Assembly: GCA_016927095.1 (NCBI GenBank)
Contig: JAFGNI010000173.1
Span: 1-10,731 of the forward strand
Reading direction: 5' to 3'
Length of the DNA stretch: 10,731 bases
From: Anaerolineae bacterium
Lineage (GTDB): Bacteria; Chloroflexota; Anaerolineae; B4-G1; SLSP01
Position 1 is the stretch's first letter. Each line of letters begins with the position of its first letter. The notes beneath the pieces were generated by a model that did no database searches, was not told the DNA's origin, and worked only from the letters and a program-made list of their open reading frames with translations. Shown one piece after another: positions 1 to 7,113 of this stretch. Both the position numbers and the translations under genes were made by a program.

Positions 1-447
1 ATCATCGCCGGCGACGTCAATGGCAACCGCTGGCTGGACGACGGGGAGAGCTGGACCGAGAGCGACCCCTTGAACAGCGATTCCGACCGCGACGGTCTCC
101 TTGACGGGGCGGAGGTGACCGGGACGAATGGCTATATAACCGATCCTCGCCAGGCTGATACCGATGGCGATGGCCTCGACGATGGCGCCGAGCCGGCGAT
201 CTACGGCACGGATCCGACCCGGCCTGACACGGACCACGATGGATTGTCCGACGGGCGTGAGGTCTGGCTGCAGACCAACCCGCTGGACCCGGACAGTGAC
301 TGGGACGATATGCCGGACGGGACAGAGATCGCCGGCGGCACGTCCCCTCTCGATCCCGACTCCGATGGCGATGGCGTCTGGGACGGTGCGGATCCTTGGC
401 CTCAGGAGCGTGACCACGACCAGGACGGGCTCTGGGATGGTCAAGAG
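1..447 (+). repeat. Type 3-like Ca2+-binding repeat block A (coding)
   Basis: About seven Asp-rich units are encoded, for example DSDRDGLLDGAE, DTDGDGLDDGAE, DTDHDGLSDGRE, DSDWDDMPDGTE and DSDGDGVWDGAD. They recur every 22-23 residues where regular (units start at 157, 226, 292 and 358). The Asp/Asn ladder matches thrombospondin type 3 calcium loops. The window edge cuts the block, so it probably extends upstream. Confidence 0.85.
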
Positions 448-3400
448 CTGGTCCCCGACGCCAACGGGCTGCGCTTCGAGGCGGAGGACTTCAGCGGCGC
501 CGCCGTCGAAGACTATGCTGTTGCCCTTGAGTTCGTCAACCCCGCCATCGGCGGTGACATTGAGGTGCTCCATGCGGGCCTTGCGAGCGGCTCGGAGCTC
601 ATCGCTGAGATCGGGATGAAGCTGATCCCGCCAGGCCAACGGGTGTCCGCCTGCTGGGACTACGACCGGCAAGCCGTCGGCACAGTGTCCAGCGATTGGC
701 AGGGCGATCCCCTGACGGTCACAGACATCGACAGCCACTCCGGCAGCCATGCGCTGTTGTTCGTCGATGGCGACGGTGGGGCCCGGGCGTCGGGCATCCA
801 TCTCTTCAGGCCTGCCCAGGGCCAGGTCCGTTTGGACTTCTGGCTCAATGCCGACATCGTGGATGGTAGCTTCGAGGTTGCGGTGGTGGAGAGCGCCGCC
901 AGCCCTGATGGGATGCGGTTGATCTTGGACCGCGAAGGGACCGCCTACTACGCCACCGGGGCGACCACGGTCGAGTTCGCGCGAGACCTGGTCGGGTGGC
1001 ACCGCTTCCGGTTGGAGAGCCGGGACCTGGACGCGGGCACTTACACGGTCTGGCTCGACGGTCAGGTCGCTGCTGCTGCTGTGGCTTTCGCGGGTGATCC
1101 GCAGAGCCTGAGCCGTGTCGTCATCGGCGACGCCGACAATGGGGGGCGATCCACCGGCAGCCTCTATGTGGACGATATCGCCTTCCAGGCTGCGTCCCAG
1201 GATGACACGGGGATGCTGAGGCTGGCTGTTCGGTCCCGCACGTTGCTCGACGGGGCCAATGGCGCGTTACTGAATGTCGTGCTGCTGGACCAGGCGGGGG
1301 CACCTGTCTACGAGGGCGAGTTCCCGGTAGCGTATGACCTCTATCGCTGGACGGTGACGCCGGATATCGAGGTGCCTGCCGGCGACTATGTGGTCGTGCT
1401 GCTCGACCGCACCGGTGCGGAGATCGCGGTGGACAAGCTTCTTGTGGCGTGGGGTGATCCTGCGCCGCACTACTACTTGACGCAAGCAGATGTCTGTGAC
1501 GCCGATGGCGATCTTCTCGATGACGGACTTGAGGCTACGGCGACGGACCAATGGATCGAGGCGGAGCACTACAGCCGCGACAGGATCCTGATCCGTGAGT
1601 TCGTCGACGATGTCCACGGCGATGACAGCGGCCTGGAGGCGTCCAACGGCTATGCGACGACACACCAGGAGGCCGGTGGCGAGATCGCCTACGTTCCGCC
1701 GGGACCGCTCTATCCTGCCGGGACCTATCAAGTCTATGTGCGCGCGCGGCTCGATCCAACCGAAGCCAAGAATCCGGCGCTTCGGGTGACGGCTATGAGT
1801 GAGGCAACCAGTGTCTCAGAGGCGATCACCCTGACGGACCGTTTCCAGTGGCACACGACCGCAGCCCTCACGCTCACGCTGCACCATCCGGGCACGCTGA
1901 CGGTAATGGTTGAGGACGCCGGCAATCCGAGTGAGAGTGTGCTGGTCGACAAGATCCTGCTCACACAACGGTTCGCCATCCGTTACAGCGCCAAGGACTG
2001 GACCGAGCAGCCCCGCAATCTCTCCGATCCCCTCGATCCTGACACCGACGGCGATGGTTTCCGGCCTGTGCCGATCGACCTCCCCAACTCCGAGGGCTAC
2101 CTGATCGATGGTTGGGAGCGTCTCATCGTCACCAACCCTTTCGATCTTGACACCGACGACGATGCGCCCGTTCCCGGCGATCCTGGGGTGGTGAACCCGG
2201 GGCTCACCGATGACGCGGACAACCAGCCGCTCTCCGACGACGGTGATGGGGACGGGCTCAAGGTCGCGGTCGATCCCGATGATAGCGATGACGATTGCGA
2301 CGACGACGGGATCCTGGATGGCAACGAAGACGCCAATCTGAACGGTGTCTGGGAGCCGGACGAGACCGACCCTCTGAACCCCGATACCGACGGCGACACG
2401 ATCCTCGACGGCACGGAGCTGGGACTGTCGTCGCCTCAGGGCAACGACACCGATCCCGCCGTCTTCGTGGCGGACAAGGATCCGCGCACCCGCACGGACC
2501 CGCTGGCGACGGACTCGGACGGTGATGGTCTGGCGGATGGCACAGAGGACCCCAATGCGGACGGGATGCACGATTCGGCGAGGGAGCCTACGGATGCTGC
2601 AGCGCCTGATACCGACCGTGACCTCCTGGACGACGGGACCGAGGATGCCGACGGCGATGGCGCCATCGCCGGCGACAGTGACGGCGATCGCCAGATGGAC
2701 GCTGGAGAGACCTGGACCGAGACAGATCCAGCCGTTGCCGACACCGATGGAGATGGGCTCGGTGACGGGCAGGAGGTCCTCAGCTTCGACACCTCTCCCG
2801 TGTTTCGCGACAGCGATGGCGATGGACTCGAGGATGGCCCTGAGATCCTGACCTACGCGACCGACCCCAACGACGCTGACAGCGACGAAGATGACCTCTC
2901 AGATTACGTGGAGGTCATCGCCTACGCCACGTTGCCGCTCACGCCAGATACGGATGGCGACGGATTGGACGATGGCACCGAGGTCACGGTGTACACCACA
3001 GATCCCCTCGCTACCGACAGTGACGATGATGGACTGGCCGATAGCGAAGAGGTGGTCGCCGGCCAGGATGGCTTCGTCACCAATCCGCTGGACCCTGACG
3101 GCGACGGCGACGGTGTCATCGATGGCCTGGAGGCCCAGTACGGCTGGAATCCCACCGACACGGTCACGCCCTCCGCGCCTGCAGCCGGGCAGACCTTTGA
3201 GATGGCCCAGGTGCATATGGCGGCGGAGACGGCGTGGGTGAACAGCCCCACGCAGCCCGGCGTGCTCGTCACCCACGGTCTGATCTATCTTGGCGACGCC
3301 AACAACTTCAGCGTCGACCTCAACGGCACGCTGACCGTGACGCTTGCCACGGGCGAGATGGTCGGCGCCGGTGAGATCCGGGTCTCCCTTCGTGGGCGCA

Positions 3401-5748
3401 CCATCTCCTTTGCGGCCCAGGGTCCCATTGAGTTCTACGAGCCGACAGGCATTGTGAGCTTCACCGTCGATCAGCAGGTCGATCTGTTGCTGGTGCCGCC
3501 GGTCTCTGCCGACATTCATAACACCGTATGGATCGACCTCGACAACGGGAGCCTGACGACCGACGGCGTCGTGCAGGCGGAGCTGATCCGCACCGAGGGT
3601 GAGTTCGTCATCTGGCCTTCACAGGGCATCGTCTCCCTGGGCACGCAGGCAGTACCGGTCTCCTTTACTCTCACACTGCCCGACCCGCTCAATAAGGACG
3701 TCACCTTCGGCACAGCCTACGCCTCACTGAACCTGAGCGACACGCTCGCTTTCGCCGGGGCCGCTGCCCTCACCTTGCCCGATTTGCCCGGTGGTGCCAC
3801 GCTCTCCCTGCCCGGCGCAGCGTTCCTGGTCGACTTTGACGCCTGGCACTTCGTCTTCGACGTGGACAGCTCCTTCGAGCTTGAACTGGGTTCAGTCACC
3901 GTCGGGGTCGAGGGTCCGGCTGGGGCGCACTTTGAGCTGGCGATCGAGAGCGGCTATCTCTCCGTCGACGGCGGGTTTGACCTGCCACCTCTGGAGCTCG
4001 AAGGGACGCTGGAGATCGACCTCTACAGCAATATCGAACCCAACGTCTGGTACACGCCGACCCATACGACCAGCCAGATCGGGGGCTTCAAAGGACACTA
4101 TCGTGTGGAGACCACCGTGCCGATCCCGCTCCCGCCGCCGCCGCTGCCGCCTGGGCCTGCGGCGCTGAATCTCACCGGTGAGACCGTGATGCGCCTTCCT
4201 TTCCTCGATCCGGACCTCGACCCGCTGGAGCCGCCGTCCTATGGGGCAAACGGAACCTGTGAGCTCGAGGTGGGCGTTGGTGTTGCCTCGCTGGGGTTCG
4301 AACTAGGGGGCACCAGCGCCGCCATCGACTTCACCAACAAGAAGATCTATTTCGCGTCGGAGTCGGGCATTGCCTTGGGCGACCTTGTCGAGGGCCTGCC
4401 CGCGGGGCTGGGCAATATCGGCCTCGGTCCCAAGGCCCAAGCCGAGTTCATCTTCGACTGGGATGCCGATCCGGCTGAGTATGTTGCCTATACCAGCGCG
4501 ATCAGCGACGTCTACACGATGCCGGTCTCCAGCACCATCCTCGTGGGCAGCGGGCGCTACAACTACTATGGATTCCAGGCCGATGTGATGTTCCTCGTCG
4601 ACTTCGATCTGGTCGAAGCCTATGCCGGCGACCACGTCGGCGGGCTCTATATGGGTGGTAGCCTCAACCTGCCCATTGACGTCGGCACGCCGGTCTCCGT
4701 GACCGGGGGCATCAGCTGGGAGGGCGATCTTCTGCTCTCCGGTGTCAGCAACATCGAGATCGCCGGACACCACCTTGCAGGCGCGACCGTCACCCTGACT
4801 AACGATGCCCTCGCGCTGAGTGGCATGGTCGATATGCCTGGGGTCGGCAGTGCTGCTGTCGCCGGTACTATCGCTGCGGACGGTACCTATGCCTTTACCG
4901 GTACCGCCGCACTGACGCCGGGCGGCTTCAATCTGGCTGGGGCCACCGTCCTCTTCAACAACAACGGACTCTGGGTCGATGGACAACTCACGCTGCCGGA
5001 GGGTATGGCTACCGTTGCGATCAGCGGAACGGTCACGCCCCTGCACTATCACTTCGAGGGTGTCGGTGACCTGGCGCTGGGTGGGTTCCAGTTGGCAGCC
5101 GCACAGGTCGTCGTCGACAGCAGCACCGGGCTGATCGCCTCGGGCGCTGTCACGGTGCCGAATGCCGGCTCGGTCAGTCTCTATGGCGCCATCCATCCCA
5201 GCGGCGCCTTCACGCTCACCGGATCCGGGACGCTGTCGCCCTACGATGTCGACATTCTCAATGCCAGCTTCGCGCTTGCCCGGCCTGCCGGTGGGCCGGT
5301 TACCTTCACCGGGACCGGTGCCGTCCTTGCCGGCGGGCAGACGCTGGCCTCGGCAAGCTTGACCATCCGTTCCGATGGTTACATCTCGGGCACGGGTACG
5401 CTCACCTGGAGTGCGGTGAGCGCGACGGCGTGGTTTGCCCTTGATCCCTCCGGGAGCGGCGGCACGGGCAGTTTTGACCTCGGGGCACTCGTCTCCGTGG
5501 GTAAGACGGTGAATGGGTATGGGGTCGAGGGGGCGGTGAGCTTCAGTGCCTCAGGCAGCGCCTTGGGCATCGCGATCGGTGCCACCTTCAGCGGTTCGGT
5601 GACGGCGGCAGGCTACGCCCTTGCGGATCTGAGTGTGGGCGTGAGCTCCAACGGCGCGATCCAGATCTCCGGACTCCCCTATCCCTGTCCGAGTCTCACC
5701 GATCCGCTCCGAATCTGCCATTCGTCTATCACGTTGGACATCCTGTAG
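1..5748 (+). CDS. Giant secreted calcium-repeat/carbohydrate-binding-like surface protein (5' partial)
   Basis: The frame is open from base 1 to the TAG at 5746-5748, giving 1915 visible residues; the true start and any signal peptide lie upstream. The TTG at 70 is not the start, because the codons before it continue the same repeat. Domain order by nucleotide: type 3-like Asp-rich repeats (1-447); an EAE-starting carbohydrate-binding-like module (about 475-1452) apparently split by a LamG-like domain; one lone Asp repeat (1498-1533); a second EAE module (about 1555-1968); a long Asp-repeat block (2041-3132); a beta-rich region (from about 3196) with a proline-rich linker at 4120-4158; and about 54-residue beta repeats (4723-5454). 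DxDxDG repeats are known to bind calcium and stiffen extracellular proteins, so an exported adhesive, glycan-binding or surface-layer-like role is inferred. No catalytic domain, LPxTG motif or transmembrane anchor is visible; the protein ends ITLDIL. The reading frame is certain, the function is not. Confidence 0.9.
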   Translation: MIAGDVNGNRWLDDGESWTESDPLNSDSDRDGLLDGAEVTGTNGYITDPRQADTDGDGLDDGAEPAIYGTDPTRPDTDHDGLSDGREVWLQTNPLDPDSDWDDMPDGTEIAGGTSPLDPDSDGDGVWDGADPWPQERDHDQDGLWDGQELVPDANGLRFEAEDFSGAAVEDYAVALEFVNPAIGGDIEVLHAGLASGSELIAEIGMKLIPPGQRVSACWDYDRQAVGTVSSDWQGDPLTVTDIDSHSGSHALLFVDGDGGARASGIHLFRPAQGQVRLDFWLNADIVDGSFEVAVVESAASPDGMRLILDREGTAYYATGATTVEFARDLVGWHRFRLESRDLDAGTYTVWLDGQVAAAAVAFAGDPQSLSRVVIGDADNGGRSTGSLYVDDIAFQAASQDDTGMLRLAVRSRTLLDGANGALLNVVLLDQAGAPVYEGEFPVAYDLYRWTVTPDIEVPAGDYVVVLLDRTGAEIAVDKLLVAWGDPAPHYYLTQADVCDADGDLLDDGLEATATDQWIEAEHYSRDRILIREFVDDVHGDDSGLEASNGYATTHQEAGGEIAYVPPGPLYPAGTYQVYVRARLDPTEAKNPALRVTAMSEATSVSEAITLTDRFQWHTTAALTLTLHHPGTLTVMVEDAGNPSESVLVDKILLTQRFAIRYSAKDWTEQPRNLSDPLDPDTDGDGFRPVPIDLPNSEGYLIDGWERLIVTNPFDLDTDDDAPVPGDPGVVNPGLTDDADNQPLSDDGDGDGLKVAVDPDDSDDDCDDDGILDGNEDANLNGVWEPDETDPLNPDTDGDTILDGTELGLSSPQGNDTDPAVFVADKDPRTRTDPLATDSDGDGLADGTEDPNADGMHDSAREPTDAAAPDTDRDLLDDGTEDADGDGAIAGDSDGDRQMDAGETWTETDPAVADTDGDGLGDGQEVLSFDTSPVFRDSDGDGLEDGPEILTYATDPNDADSDEDDLSDYVEVIAYATLPLTPDTDGDGLDDGTEVTVYTTDPLATDSDDDGLADSEEVVAGQDGFVTNPLDPDGDGDGVIDGLEAQYGWNPTDTVTPSAPAAGQTFEMAQVHMAAETAWVNSPTQPGVLVTHGLIYLGDANNFSVDLNGTLTVTLATGEMVGAGEIRVSLRGRTISFAAQGPIEFYEPTGIVSFTVDQQVDLLLVPPVSADIHNTVWIDLDNGSLTTDGVVQAELIRTEGEFVIWPSQGIVSLGTQAVPVSFTLTLPDPLNKDVTFGTAYASLNLSDTLAFAGAAALTLPDLPGGATLSLPGAAFLVDFDAWHFVFDVDSSFELELGSVTVGVEGPAGAHFELAIESGYLSVDGGFDLPPLELEGTLEIDLYSNIEPNVWYTPTHTTSQIGGFKGHYRVETTVPIPLPPPPLPPGPAALNLTGETVMRLPFLDPDLDPLEPPSYGANGTCELEVGVGVASLGFELGGTSAAIDFTNKKIYFASESGIALGDLVEGLPAGLGNIGLGPKAQAEFIFDWDADPAEYVAYTSAISDVYTMPVSSTILVGSGRYNYYGFQADVMFLVDFDLVEAYAGDHVGGLYMGGSLNLPIDVGTPVSVTGGISWEGDLLLSGVSNIEIAGHHLAGATVTLTNDALALSGMVDMPGVGSAAVAGTIAADGTYAFTGTAALTPGGFNLAGATVLFNNNGLWVDGQLTLPEGMATVAISGTVTPLHYHFEGVGDLALGGFQLAAAQVVVDSSTGLIASGAVTVPNAGSVSLYGAIHPSGAFTLTGSGTLSPYDVDILNASFALARPAGGPVTFTGTGAVLAGGQTLASASLTIRSDGYISGTGTLTWSAVSATAWFALDPSGSGGTGSFDLGALVSVGKTVNGYGVEGAVSFSASGSALGIAIGATFSGSVTAAGYALADLSVGVSSNGAIQISGLPYPCPSLTDPLRICHSSITLDIL
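475..1452 (+). other. Carbohydrate-binding-like module with inserted LamG-like domain (within the giant CDS)
   Basis: The stretch opens with FEAEDFS, the typical beginning of CBM6/CBM35-like modules, and closes with VDKLLVAW, which matches the VDKILLTQ end of the second module at 1945-1968. Between roughly 637 and 1212 lies a different beta-sandwich-like segment. It contains GSHALLF, WHRFRL, YTVWLDG and VDDIAF, as in LamG/concanavalin A-like domains. The flanks PPG (before) and MLRLAVRSR (after) line up with the continuous PAGTYQVYVRAR of the second module. Domain families are assigned by eye from motifs only. Confidence 0.5.
1555..1968 (+). other. Carbohydrate-binding-like module 2 (within the giant CDS)
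   Basis: This stretch encodes about 138 residues that start IEAEHYS, contain a central YPAGTYQVYVRAR strand, and end VDKILLTQ. This is the layout of CBM6/CBM35-like beta-sandwich modules, which usually bind glycans with calcium support. It sits between a single Asp repeat at 1498-1533 and the long repeat block that follows. No binding residues can be assigned from sequence alone. Confidence 0.5.
2041..3132 (+). repeat. Type 3-like Ca2+-binding repeat block B (coding)
   Basis: About thirteen Asp-rich units are encoded. The first half is irregular, with long Asp runs such as DPDDSDDDCDDDG. The second half is regular. Consensus is D[ST]DGDGLxDGxE followed by a short link ending in DP. Role as in block A: calcium-dependent, probably rigid spacer between the N-terminal modules and the C-terminal beta region. 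Confidence 0.85.
2740..3051 (+). repeat. Exact 69-base (23-residue) tandem repeat register inside block B
   Basis: Units begin at 2740, 2809, 2878, 2947 and 3016. The first four are each exactly 23 codons, and the fifth is a partial unit that diverges after its first dozen residues. Each starts with an Asp ladder (DTDGDGLGDGQE, DSDGDGLEDGPE, DSDEDDLSDYVE, DTDGDGLDDGTE, DSDDDGLADSEE). Sequence has diverged while length is kept, so these are older duplications under length constraint. Confidence 0.85.
4723..5454 (+). repeat. C-terminal ~54-residue beta repeats (coding)
   Basis: Degenerate units start at 4723 (54 aa), 4885 (54 aa), 5047 (53 aa), 5206 (31 aa, shortened) and 5299 (52 aa). The shared pattern is roughly F-x-G-x-G-x-L, then G-x-x-L-A-x-A-x-V, then G-L-x-x-S-G-x-V-T-x-P, then V-x-x-x-G-x-I. 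Examples are FNLAGATV, FQLAAAQV and QTLASASL. The alternating hydrophobic and Gly/Thr/Ser pattern suggests stacked beta strands, such as a solenoid or series of small sandwiches. I do not recognise a named family. Confidence 0.65.
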
Positions 5749-5780
5749 AGGAGGGGGCATAGGCCTCCTGTCCCATCCGG

Positions 5781-5804
5781 CGCCTCGCGGCTAGGTCGCG
5801 GGCG
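5781..5804 (+). terminator. GC-rich hairpin after the giant gene, possible terminator
   Basis: CGCC-(T)-CGCG at 5781-5789 pairs with CGCGGGCG at 5797-5804 around a 7-base loop. This gives eight pairs with one bulged T. A weaker six-pair AGGAGG/CCTCCT hairpin lies directly after the stop codon (5749-5769). Neither is followed by a T tract, so intrinsic termination is uncertain. Confidence 0.35.
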
Positions 5805-5822
5805 ACAACAGCTGGTTGCCAG

Positions 5823-5850
5823 TTGACAATATAAACAATATTAATATAAT
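5823..5850 (+). promoter_or_regulatory. Perfect consensus housekeeping-sigma promoter
   Basis: TTGACA lies at 5823-5828 and TATAAT at 5845-5850, with a 16-base spacer. Both hexamers match the sigma-70/SigA consensus at every base. They sit in an AT-only-like island (about 5823-5856) within otherwise GC-rich DNA. Transcription should begin near 5857, giving a leader of about 90 bases before the ATG at 5947. A small inverted repeat, CTGG-TTG-CCAG (5812-5822), abuts the -35 box. Confidence 0.85.
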
Positions 5851-5876
5851 ATAAATAGCGAAAACTACATAACGAC

Positions 5877-5920
5877 GCGCTGCTTGTCCGGATCCCGGCA
5901 AGCGCGCGTTCTTTGCTTCA
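5877..5920 (+). promoter_or_regulatory. Strong leader hairpin followed by T-rich tract (possible attenuator or mRNA stabiliser)
   Basis: In the predicted 5' leader, GCGC-(T)-GCTTG-(T)-CCGG (5877-5891) pairs with CCGG-CAAGC-GCGC (5895-5907). This makes 13 pairs with two single-T bulges and a 3-base loop. A pyrimidine/T-rich run (GTTCTTTGCTTC, 5908-5919) follows. This shape resembles an intrinsic terminator placed before the gene. It could also be a stable 5' end that protects the mRNA. No ligand-binding riboswitch class was recognised. Confidence 0.5.
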
Positions 5921-5946
5921 GTCGGGTTCTCCAAAGGAGGCCTGTG

Positions 5947-6501
5947 ATGAGACGGAGTGCAATGCTCTTGGGGTTTACTGTCGTGTTGGCGCTTGCCCTG
6001 GGGGTCAGCCTGGGGACGGTCTTGGGTCAGGGTGGTGAAGTCGAAGGCCCGGATCAGGTTATCGCTTCGGAAGTTGAGGGTGACAACCGGCGCGTTATCT
6101 ACGGTCCTGCTGGAGGGATCTCTCCAGCCAGCCCCGACGCGGTCGACATCAGCTTCATCGATTCCCCTACCGCGTTCTGTTACCAACCCGACCCGGCCCA
6201 GGACGTCTGCTATGTCAACTTTGCCCAGCACTACGTCACCTCGGCACCGAATTATATGATCCAGATGTCGATGACGCTGGCGTCACGCGTGCAGGCGGTT
6301 TACCAGGGCTTCTTCCAGGACTACATGCTCGTCAACCACGCGATGCACGGTCAGGGATTCAAGGTGTCGTGCGGTGAGCTGGGTACAGGGGGTAAGCCCC
6401 TCCTTGGCAATGCCTATTCCTGGATCGTGAGGGCGCGCGACAGCTCGAATCTCAAGTCGGCCAACTACGGCACGGTCTACTGCCCTGCCTACGTGCCCTG
6501 A
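5947..6501 (+). CDS. Small secreted four-cysteine protein, paralogue 1
   Basis: 184 residues from the ATG at 5947, which has an AAAGGAGG ribosome site (5933-5940) six bases upstream. The frame is open further upstream, to 5884, but that part is leader RNA; a GTG at 5944 is too close to the ribosome site. Residues 1-27 form a signal peptide (RR, a hydrophobic stretch, likely cleavage near GQG), so export by Sec is inferred. The mature core starts at DISFI (67) and holds Cys78, Cys88, Cys142 and Cys179, which could form two disulfides. It also has AVYQGFF and LKSANYGT motifs. The next gene shares this core, with about half of aligned residues identical by hand count. The protein stops soon after the last cysteine (CPAYVP) and lacks the YLP-type tail of its partner. 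Function unknown; I have an impression of similar hypothetical proteins in Chloroflexota but cannot confirm it. Confidence 0.85.
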   Translation: MRRSAMLLGFTVVLALALGVSLGTVLGQGGEVEGPDQVIASEVEGDNRRVIYGPAGGISPASPDAVDISFIDSPTAFCYQPDPAQDVCYVNFAQHYVTSAPNYMIQMSMTLASRVQAVYQGFFQDYMLVNHAMHGQGFKVSCGELGTGGKPLLGNAYSWIVRARDSSNLKSANYGTVYCPAYVP

Positions 6502-6526
6502 TCGGCCCCGAGCACTAGGAGACGAC

Positions 6527-7045
6527 ATGGCTAGGCTATGGGCTTGGGGCCTGTTGAGCTTGCTGCTTGTGGTCAGCATGGCGTTTGCGTTGCCGGTTCT
6601 GGCGCAGGAGGCCGAGATGGACCCGTCGGCCCTGCATCCCCAGAGCCGGACGAGTCCGGACATCTCCTTCATCACGAGCAGTACCCCGTTATGTTACCAG
6701 GTGGACCCGGCGCTGAACCGGTGTCTGGTCCGATGGGAGACCCTCGCGGTCCAGAGCACGGCGCCCGCCTACATGCAGACGATGACGGTGACGATCAATA
6801 GCCGTGTGCGAGCGGTCTACCAAGGGTTTTTCACGCGCTCGATCTACGTGACGTCCGCCATGCTCGGCCAAGGATTGGTGGTGCCCTGCGGGGCTCTGGG
6901 GGCTGCGGGAGATCCGGTCTACGGGCTGTCGCATAGCTTCGCGATCCACGCGGTCGATACCGACGGGCTCAAGTCGGCCAACTACGGCACCTTCAGGTGT
7001 CCGGGTGTGCGGTTGGTCTATCTCCCGATGATGCTCCGGAGCTGA
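6527..7045 (+). CDS. Small secreted four-cysteine protein, paralogue 2, with YLP-type C-terminal tail
   Basis: 172 residues; the ATG follows AGGAG (6517-6521) by five bases. It begins 25 bases after the previous stop, so the two genes are probably one operon. The signal peptide is residues 1-26, with a VLA-QE cleavage site. The core DISFI (45) to RCP (159) matches paralogue 1. Cys56, Cys66, Cys121 and Cys158 have spacings 10/55/37, against 10/54/37 in paralogue 1. Conserved blocks are DISFI, CYQxDPA, RVxAVYQGFF, GQGxxVxCGxLG and LKSANYGT. The C-terminus is VYLPMMLRS, like the short tails ending many exported Chloroflexota proteins; the role of that tail is not known to me. The pair could form a heterodimer or be a tandem duplication under divergence. 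Function unknown. Confidence 0.85.
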   Translation: MARLWAWGLLSLLLVVSMAFALPVLAQEAEMDPSALHPQSRTSPDISFITSSTPLCYQVDPALNRCLVRWETLAVQSTAPAYMQTMTVTINSRVRAVYQGFFTRSIYVTSAMLGQGLVVPCGALGAAGDPVYGLSHSFAIHAVDTDGLKSANYGTFRCPGVRLVYLPMMLRS

Positions 7046-7099
7046 TGCTGGTGATCTCTTAGCCCACAGGGAGTGCGGATGCGCCGCGGTGCTCGGGCC

Positions 7100-7113
7100 G
7101 AGGTCTAGACCTC
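7100..7113. repeat. 14-base perfect palindrome at the convergent gene end
   Basis: GAGGTCTAGACCTC overlaps the stop codon of the - strand MATE gene. Next to it lies another short inverted repeat, CTCGG-G-CCGAG (7092-7102). No T tract follows on either strand and there is almost no loop, so a terminator role is doubtful. The convergent gap (7046-7104) holds nothing else I can name. Confidence 0.3.

Noticed and set aside
2041..3132. DNA tandem repeats taken as a possible CRISPR array
   Set aside because: The repeats are in-frame codons for Asp-rich loops, diverged at the base level, with no constant repeat/unique spacer pattern.
4303..5196. 297-codon frame opposite the beta repeats, and a 251-codon frame opposite calcium block B (1816-2571)
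   Set aside because: Repetitive GC-rich codons of the giant gene keep the opposite frames open. The products are low-complexity mirrors with no start signals.
70..5748. TTG at 70 as the start of the giant gene
   Set aside because: Codons 1-69 are open and encode the same calcium-repeat pattern, with no ribosome site before 70. The gene enters from outside the window.
5884..5946. Upstream extension of the first small secreted protein
   Set aside because: It would place arginine-rich sequence before a clear signal peptide and overlap the leader hairpin. The ATG at 5947 has an ideal AAAGGAGG site.
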